From the IMG/VR virus record IMGVR_UViG_3300029893_000277, positions 1-32,841 of that record: a stretch of DNA of 32,841 bases; one strand, written 5' to 3'. Below, one piece after another: positions 29,078 to 32,841 of this stretch. This stretch comes from a virus. Under the pieces are notes generated by a model. It searched no databases and was not told the DNA's origin. It saw only the letters and a list, made by a program, of their open reading frames with translations. The translations under genes and the position numbers were made by a program. Positions within the stretch are counted from its first letter, which is position 1; the number at the start of each line of letters is the position of its first letter.

Positions 29078-29117
29078 TTTTGCTCGGATTATACCATCCT
29101 TTTTTAAGCGAGCAAAA
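29078..29117. promoter_or_regulatory. Perfect inverted repeat around the heptose-operon promoter (operator-like)
   Basis: TTTTGCTCG at 29078-29086 and CGAGCAAAA at 29109-29117 form a perfect 9-bp inverted repeat with a 22-nt spacer. The arms cover the transcription start and the -35, and the -10 lies between them. Centre-to-centre distance is 31 nt, about three helical turns, as expected for a dimeric or looping repressor. Confidence 0.6.
29088..29115 (-). promoter_or_regulatory. Promoter of the heptose/late operon
   Basis: The minus strand has an extended, perfect -10, TGGTATAAT (29096-29088), with TTGCTC (29115-29110) as a weak -35 at 16 nt. Transcription would begin near 29081, leaving a leader of about 8 nt before the gmhA ATG. 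It is the best sigma70 match in the window. Confidence 0.7.
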
Positions 29118-29242
29118 ACTTCAACTCAACCGTCGCACCGCCTCTCGAAAACCGACCTTATCCCGTTGCATAATGAAGTCAATGGCGTTGTTACTAATCC
29201 AGTTTTATAAAATATCAGCCATTGTAGCCACGAAATTCACTA
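29118..29242. other. Divergent control region without genes
   Basis: This is the middle of the 204-nt gap between the leftward late genes and the rightward early genes. No convincing ORF, RNA gene or strong promoter was found for the plus strand. TTTTATAAAATAT at 29203-29215 is AT-rich and may hold a -10, but a -35 at proper distance is missing. Confidence 0.5.
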
Positions 29243-29276
29243 TTGACATGAGGAAGGGGAGCGATTAAACTCCCCT
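29243..29276 (+). promoter_or_regulatory. Perfect -35 hexamer and start-proximal hairpin before the first early gene
   Basis: TTGACA (29243-29248) is followed by a weak -10 at short spacing (ATTAAA, 15 nt). Downstream, AGGGGAG (29255-29261) and CTCCCCT (29270-29276) form a 7-bp stem with an 8-nt loop that ends one base before the ATG at 29278. The purine-rich arm AGGAAGGGGAG is the only Shine-Dalgarno-like sequence and is sealed in the stem, so early translation may be gated. Confidence 0.45.
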
Positions 29277-29277
29277 C

Positions 29278-29541
29278 ATGGACCTCGAACATATCTTATC
29301 ACACCCATTCAGCTTTTATAGTGCCTCAGAAATAATTCAAGCACTAAGAATAACCCGACAATCTCTCCAACACGCAATAAACAAAGGTCAGCTTGATTAC
29401 TCAGGAATAGTTTTGGGTAAGTATGTTTTTACTGGAAAGAATGTAAGAGACTACCTCTTAACTCGCAAGGGCAAGGGGTTTAAGTCATTGGAAGAGATAA
29501 TGAGATATTACAAACTACCTGTTCAAAGAAATGAAAAATGA
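29278..29541 (+). CDS. Small helix-turn-helix DNA-binding protein (87 aa)
   Basis: An 87-aa protein with one clear winged-helix/MerR-excisionase-like motif: FSFYSASEIIQALRITRQSLQHAI (11-34, helix-turn-helix), then NKGQLDYSGIVLGKYVFTGKNVRDYLLTRK (35-64, wing and stabilising helix). This is the layout of HTH_17 regulators and excisionases. As first gene of the rightward operon next to the divergent promoter and its inverted repeat, it is a good candidate for the early/late switch. Its stop overlaps the start of the replisome-organiser gene by about 11 nt. Binding to the 29078-29117 repeat is a guess. Confidence 0.7.
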   Translation: MDLEHILSHPFSFYSASEIIQALRITRQSLQHAINKGQLDYSGIVLGKYVFTGKNVRDYLLTRKGKGFKSLEEIMRYYKLPVQRNEK

Positions 29542-30211
29542 TGGGTGGGTAAAGATACATAGAAAATTGAGGGACAATCCCATCTACACAAAGCCCGTGG
29601 GTTTGATGATTTGGTTAGAGTGTCTACTGGCAACTACCCATGAGACCATAAAGATTGACTACGCCGGAGAGGAAAGAGATCTTAACCCTGGAGAGTTTGT
29701 TTTTGGAAGAATCGCATGGTCAAAAAGACTAAAGGTCTCACAAACAACTGTTTACAAGTGGATTCAAAAACTGATAGAAAGGGGTATGATAAGGGAACAG
29801 GTGGGGGAACAGGGTAAACCAACCATATTTAAGGTCGAAAAATGGGAAGAGTATCAAGTGGGGGAACAGGTAGGGGAACAGGTTAGTAGACAGGTTAGTA
29901 GACAGGTTAGGAACAGGTTGGTAGACACTAACAAGAATGTAAAGAATGTAAAGAAGAGAGATAGTACTAGAACTCCACCACCTTCCAAACCGCTGTTCAA
30001 TGAAGAATATGCCACCAAACTAGCGGAGGAACTACTCGTACCATTACCAGAAATAAGAAGGGTTTGGGAAATGATGGTGGCCTCTCGGATATCTCAGGGT
30101 AAACCCTACAAGGAGTGGAACATGGCTCTCCGCAACTGGGTGCTCCGTCGGATTGATGAGGGCAAGCTCCAACCGTCCACCGGTAAAATTATTTATAAAT
30201 CACAACTATGA
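29531..30211 (+). CDS. Replisome organiser / DnaD-like replication initiation protein
   Basis: A 226-aa protein. Residues 1-105 form a winged-helix DNA-binding domain with the pattern GWVKIHRKLRDNPIY, then LNPGEFVFGRIAWSKRL, then VSQTTVYKWIQKLIERGMI (69-87), as in phage replication initiators of the gpO/DnaD type. Residues 109-131 are tetrapeptide repeats (QVGE, QVGE, QVSR, QVSR, QVRN) encoded by 12-nt DNA repeats. Residues about 155-226 form a helical C-terminal domain with KPYKEWNMALRNWVLRRIDEG, similar to DnaD-type or helicase-loader tails. It precedes a DnaB-like gene with ATGA overlap. It would bind the origin and load the helicase. Confidence 0.75.
   Translation: MKNDGWVKIHRKLRDNPIYTKPVGLMIWLECLLATTHETIKIDYAGEERDLNPGEFVFGRIAWSKRLKVSQTTVYKWIQKLIERGMIREQVGEQGKPTIFKVEKWEEYQVGEQVGEQVSRQVSRQVRNRLVDTNKNVKNVKKRDSTRTPPPSKPLFNEEYATKLAEELLVPLPEIRRVWEMMVASRISQGKPYKEWNMALRNWVLRRIDEGKLQPSTGKIIYKSQL
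29797..29918. repeat. 12-nt iteron array inside the replisome-organiser gene (candidate origin)
   Basis: Seven copies of ACAGGT (one ACAGGG) lie at 29797, 29809, 29866, 29878, 29890, 29902 and 29913. Spacings are exactly 12 nt within the pair and within the main block, and 11 nt at the last step. A purine-rich AT tract with repeated AAAGAATGT follows (29934-29955). Iterons inside an initiator gene next to an easily melted tract is the lambda-O type origin layout. Confidence 0.65.
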
Positions 30212-30987
30212 AAACACTCACTCAAATTATCAACGAGATTGAACATGACTCGGCCAACCTTGAATTTTTACCAACAGGATTGAATGAGCTTGACAACGCC
30301 TTGGATGGTGGTTTTATGAGAAAAGAGCTAGTTGTCTTGGGTGCATTTACTGGTATTGGTAAGTCAATGGTGGCCGGTCAAATCTTTTATAACATAGCCA
30401 TCCAAGGTTTCAAGTCCGCCTACTTCTCTCTTGAAATATCAAATAAAATGATCGTTTCTAGGCTTATAGGAGGATTGAGCAATATTAAACCAGCAAGGAT
30501 AATTAAAAACGCGTTAGATCAGGATGAGATGATCAAGAAACAAGAAGCTGAAAACAAAATCATTGCTTATGAGAAGCTAATTCACGTCTACGACGATTTA
30601 TATCGACTGGATGAGATTACCACAAATATCAAGAAAAACTCATATGACTTCATCGTTATAGATTTTATTCAAAACATTATTGCCGGTGGCACGGAATACG
30701 AAAGGTTATCAGCAGTTTCCCTACATTTTCAAAAGCTCGCTAAGGAAACTAACTCATGTATCATGCTGATTTCCCAGTTAAGTAATGACGCCGCCAAGTC
30801 CGGTGCTGTAGAGTACAAGGGTTCTGGCGGTATCGCCACTGTTGCTGATCTTGGGTTTTTCCTCAAAAGAGGCGATGGTGATACAAATGAGGTACCCATT
30901 CAGTTAAACTTAAGAAAAAACCGGAGGGGATTTAGTGGCTTGTCTTTTGACCTTAGATTTAAGCTACCAGGTGGAAAAATACTATGA
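30208..30987 (+). CDS. DnaB-type replicative helicase (C-terminal RecA domain only)
   Basis: A 259-aa protein equal to the C-terminal ATPase domain of DnaB. It starts with LPTGLNELDNALDGGFMRKELVVLGAFTGIGKS (Walker A 45-53), followed by YFSLEIS (Glu76, catalytic), the Walker B strand FIVIDFIQNI (148-157) and LISQLSND (188-194), which is the Q-containing sensor motif. A basic LNLRKNRRG segment near the end is a likely arginine finger. The N-terminal primase-binding domain (about 180 aa) and linker are missing, so it either relies on a partner or behaves as a DnaB-like RecA domain protein. It is coupled (ATGA) to the initiator gene upstream. Confidence 0.85.
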   Translation: MKTLTQIINEIEHDSANLEFLPTGLNELDNALDGGFMRKELVVLGAFTGIGKSMVAGQIFYNIAIQGFKSAYFSLEISNKMIVSRLIGGLSNIKPARIIKNALDQDEMIKKQEAENKIIAYEKLIHVYDDLYRLDEITTNIKKNSYDFIVIDFIQNIIAGGTEYERLSAVSLHFQKLAKETNSCIMLISQLSNDAAKSGAVEYKGSGGIATVADLGFFLKRGDGDTNEVPIQLNLRKNRRGFSGLSFDLRFKLPGGKIL

Positions 30988-31175
30988 AGACAAAGTTGTT
31001 ATTGGCACTCATGGATAAGATGATCGAGCTGATGGAAGAGAGAGAAAGATTGTTTGGTAATTCTCAAGACACAGACGAGATTGAACACAGGATAAAATCA
31101 GTCGCTAGTGAGATAGCTAAAAGAAGTCAAGAAGATGAGACGATTAAGAACATTCAAGATATTTTCATCACATGA
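30984..31175 (+). CDS. Small helical protein in the replication operon (63 aa)
   Basis: A 63-aa charged helical protein (LALMDKMIELMEERERLFG, then TDEIEHRIKSVASEIAKRSQEDETIKN) with heptad spacing compatible with a coiled coil. No family is recognised. ATGA overlaps with the helicase gene before it and the nuclease gene after it show that it belongs to the operon. It may be an accessory or dimerisation factor for replication proteins. Confidence 0.55.
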   Translation: MKTKLLLALMDKMIELMEERERLFGNSQDTDEIEHRIKSVASEIAKRSQEDETIKNIQDIFIT

Positions 31176-31714
31176 AGAAAACCTGTAAGAAATGCCAAAA
31201 ACTACTCGGCTTTGATCAGTTCCACAAGAAGCTTGGTAAACCAATCGCTATTTGCAAAACTTGTATGGCTCCTATGCAACGAGAATACTATCTTAAAAAC
31301 CGCGATAAAAAACTGAAAAGAGCCAGAGAATATAGAAACAAACACAGAGAGAGAATAAATTTCTTACAAAGGAAAAGGCTCAGAGAGAACCTTCTAGCTA
31401 GAAGAGAAAACATAAGCAAATTATTGATGAGAAACTACGGAATAAATCTTGAATTTAAAGAGAAACTTCTAGAGTTTCAAGGGGGCAGGTGTGATATATG
31501 CGACTGTGTCCTGAAAAACACGTCTAGTGCTTTTGTGGATCACGATCATGACACTGGATTTATAAGAGGGCTTCTCTGTAAACATTGCAATAGCGCAATC
31601 GGTCTGCTTAAAGAAGATTACCAAATCATGAAAAGAGCAATCGAATATATTGACGAAAATCAGTCTGACCGCAATGGACCCCTTGACAATATGACAACTA
31701 TTGTGTATTCTTAA
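31172..31714 (+). CDS. Recombination endonuclease VII-type HNH nuclease
   Basis: A 180-aa protein. An N-terminal zinc finger (CKKC at 5-8, CKTC at 28-31) is followed by a basic helical linker (about 35-95) and the endonuclease VII core: GGRCDICDCVL (104-114), FVDHDHDTGFIRGLLCKHCNSAIGLLKED (121-149). The DHDHDTG motif (123-129) holds the catalytic His-Asp set, and the four Cys (107, 110, 136, 139) bind the structural zinc. T4 gp49 relatives resolve branched DNA before packaging. Similar free-standing genes occur as homing endonucleases, but location in a coupled operon favours a role in DNA processing. Confidence 0.85.
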   Translation: MKKTCKKCQKLLGFDQFHKKLGKPIAICKTCMAPMQREYYLKNRDKKLKRAREYRNKHRERINFLQRKRLRENLLARRENISKLLMRNYGINLEFKEKLLEFQGGRCDICDCVLKNTSSAFVDHDHDTGFIRGLLCKHCNSAIGLLKEDYQIMKRAIEYIDENQSDRNGPLDNMTTIVYS

Positions 31715-31737
31715 CGCAGTTAGTAAAAACAACCACT

Positions 31738-32463
31738 ATGATTATCGACCAACACCTAGACCGAGTTATATCCGAGAGACTAATCCGCCAAAACAAACAG
31801 CGTGAGAAAAACCACACCCCTTCCGGTAAACTATCTGCCTCATCCCTTGGTAAACCCCTACAGTGGCAGATACTAAAGACCCTCGGAGTTCCCACTAAGA
31901 CTATAGACGAGTACACATTGCGTAAGTTTGTTAGAGGAGACCACGTCGAAGAGTGGGTAGTTAACCAAATGCCAGGAGTAGTGGATAAACAAAAGTACGT
32001 TGAGTATCGAGGAGCCATTGGATATGTTGACAGCCTTATCAATACCAGTGAGGGTTATGACTTTAAGAACGGTATCATCTGCAACGAAGTTAAAAGTATC
32101 ACTAATGCTGCTTTCAACTGGCTAATGAAAGATCGCACCCCGAAGTATGGTCACAGCTTGCAAGGGGCATTCTACGCACTTGCAGAGGGTCACAGCCACT
32201 TTGCCATTACCTATGTAGCATCGGATGACTACCGCCTTTGGATGGCAGTACAGGAAACCAAGAAATACAAGAAGGATATAGATACCATAATCGACAACTA
32301 CAACAAAGCCTTGAAAGATAAAGTAGTACCGGTATTCGAGCCGGTAGAGAAGTGGCAAGCTAACCCTAAATACAATGATTACCCAGAATGGTCAGAGCTG
32401 AAACCAATGGAGATACAGATGAAACTTAAAGAATTAAAAATTAAATGGCCTAAACAAAAATGA
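31738..32463 (+). CDS. PD-(D/E)XK nuclease (exonuclease/Cas4-like)
   Basis: A 241-aa protein with the core motifs of the PD-(D/E)XK superfamily: GYVDSL (95-100, D98), the E-x-K in ICNEVKSIT (E117, K119) and YGHSLQGAFYAL (137-148, Q142), the QxxxY-type motif of RecB/Cas4 and lambda-exonuclease-like enzymes. The N-terminal helices (to about residue 75) resemble the clamp region. Four-Cys iron-sulphur ligands of Cas4 are not visible. It would degrade or recombine DNA during replication. It starts 23 nt after the HNH gene without a Shine-Dalgarno, and its stop overlaps the zinc-ribbon gene (ATGA). Confidence 0.8.
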   Translation: MIIDQHLDRVISERLIRQNKQREKNHTPSGKLSASSLGKPLQWQILKTLGVPTKTIDEYTLRKFVRGDHVEEWVVNQMPGVVDKQKYVEYRGAIGYVDSLINTSEGYDFKNGIICNEVKSITNAAFNWLMKDRTPKYGHSLQGAFYALAEGHSHFAITYVASDDYRLWMAVQETKKYKKDIDTIIDNYNKALKDKVVPVFEPVEKWQANPKYNDYPEWSELKPMEIQMKLKELKIKWPKQK

Positions 32464-32762
32464 TTGTAAAGATCAACAAGAAAATCGGTAACACTACTCT
32501 CCAATTCGAGGTAGAAGGCGGAGATAGTGTAGAAGCGTTATATAACACCTCGTCATTCACCACTATACCTGAGTCCTGTGGATTGTGTCATTCTAGCAAC
32601 CTTGTGCTGGATGGAATGAAAGCCAAAACCAAGGAGGGTAAGGTTGTTACTTATGTCAAGATTAAGTGCCTTGATTGTGGTGCGTCATCAACTGCTGGTG
32701 TAAGAATGGATGATCGTGGATTGTTCTGGAAACCTTTTGAGAAGTACGAGCCAAAAGATTAA
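32460..32762 (+). CDS. Zinc-ribbon protein of phage recombination/replication clusters (100 aa)
   Basis: A 100-aa protein with an N-terminal beta region (VKINKKIGNTTLQFEVEGGDS), followed by a four-Cys zinc ribbon with CGLC (40-43) and CLDC (70-73), then GVRMDDRGLFWKPFEKYEPKD. This pattern, in which a two-strand N-terminus precedes a ribbon and ends in a G-x-F/W-x-x-W/F-E-x-Y motif, recurs among small phage and conjugative-element proteins near single-strand annealing, nuclease or SSB genes. Function is unproven. It overlaps the nuclease gene by ATGA. The next gene probably starts at 32837, just at the window edge. Confidence 0.65.
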   Translation: MIVKINKKIGNTTLQFEVEGGDSVEALYNTSSFTTIPESCGLCHSSNLVLDGMKAKTKEGKVVTYVKIKCLDCGASSTAGVRMDDRGLFWKPFEKYEPKD

Positions 32763-32768
32763 CAAATA

Positions 32769-32815
32769 CCGCCAACAGTTAGCGGGGTAACAACCAAGAA
32801 CCCCCAAGTTGGCGG
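32769..32815. other. Nested inverted repeat in the leader of the next early gene
   Basis: CCGCCAAC (32769-32776) and GTTGGCGG (32808-32815) form a perfect 8-bp inverted repeat with 31 nt between, inside which GGGGT and ACCCC can pair. No U-tract follows, so this is not a standard terminator. It lies 21 nt before an ATG at 32837, which may open the next gene beyond the window. Confidence 0.5.
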
Positions 32816-32841
32816 CCAATCAATTATATCAATAACATGAA

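Noticed and set aside
29080-29268. 62-aa plus-strand ORF in the divergent control region
   Set aside because: It covers the promoter and inverted repeat of the leftward operon, has no ribosome site and no protein-like composition; the region is better explained as regulatory.
31172-31714. HNH gene as a mobile homing endonuclease insertion
   Set aside because: It is joined by ATGA to the gene before it and interrupts nothing; the endonuclease VII-type motif fits a normal DNA-processing role.
1-32841. CRISPR array, insertion sequence or integrase module
   Set aside because: No direct-repeat/spacer pattern, no transposase, and no tyrosine or serine recombinase motif was seen; the iterons at 29797-29918 are too short-period and in frame for CRISPR.

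Overview
The window looks like a contiguous stretch of a tailed double-stranded DNA phage genome, most likely a short-tailed phage with P22-type head assembly. It is tightly packed with mostly unidirectional overlapping genes. It carries small and large terminase, portal, scaffold, HK97-fold coat protein, a head-tail adaptor and a P22 gp10-like propeller protein in the usual order. I see no tape-measure, tail sheath, integrase or repressor/lysogeny module. TGA, TAA and TAG all act as stops, so the genetic code is the standard bacterial one. The host cannot be read from the sequence; the genes look like those of an environmental (metagenomic) phage.

Layout. A divergent control region at about 29074-29277 splits the window. 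Everything to its left (1-29073) is on the minus strand and is read from right to left. First comes a sugar-nucleotide operon (29073 to 24809): phosphoheptose isomerase, HAD phosphatase, heptose kinase, sugar-phosphate nucleotidyltransferase, a zinc-ribbon protein, an SDR epimerase/dehydratase and a two-subunit transketolase. It runs straight into the packaging and head genes (24794 to 16118). A second carbohydrate block follows (16058 to 10815): two FkbM methyltransferases, GroES, GroEL and two glycosyltransferases. Then come tail, fibre and carbohydrate-binding virion proteins (10721 to 1003) and a lysis cassette (992 to beyond position 1). To the right, on the plus strand (29278-32762), is a compact early/replication operon: a helix-turn-helix protein, a replisome-organiser-like protein with an internal 12-nt iteron array, a DnaB-type helicase domain, an endonuclease VII-type HNH nuclease, a PD-(D/E)XK nuclease and a zinc-ribbon protein.

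How the parts fit. Transketolase can make sedoheptulose 7-phosphate. The isomerase, kinase, phosphatase and nucleotidyltransferase are the four steps that turn it into a GDP-heptose-type nucleotide sugar. The SDR could modify the sugar, the two glycosyltransferases could transfer it, and the FkbM enzymes could O-methylate the product. The phage therefore appears to encode a near self-sufficient heptose glycosylation route in its late genes, with its own chaperonin. Whether the target is the virion or the host surface cannot be told from sequence.

The minus-strand late region is punctuated by at least five intrinsic-terminator hairpins, two of which (before the portal gene and before the gene starting at 3342) end almost directly on the next start codon with no Shine-Dalgarno sequence. 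A tRNA T-arm/acceptor-like relic sits two bases before another start codon (17696). A perfect 9-bp inverted repeat brackets the promoter of the heptose operon. Several small or mis-started genes were re-called here: a 53-aa ORF at 17148-17309, a 42-aa ORF at 19929-20057 and a partial C39-like peptidase at 1-94.
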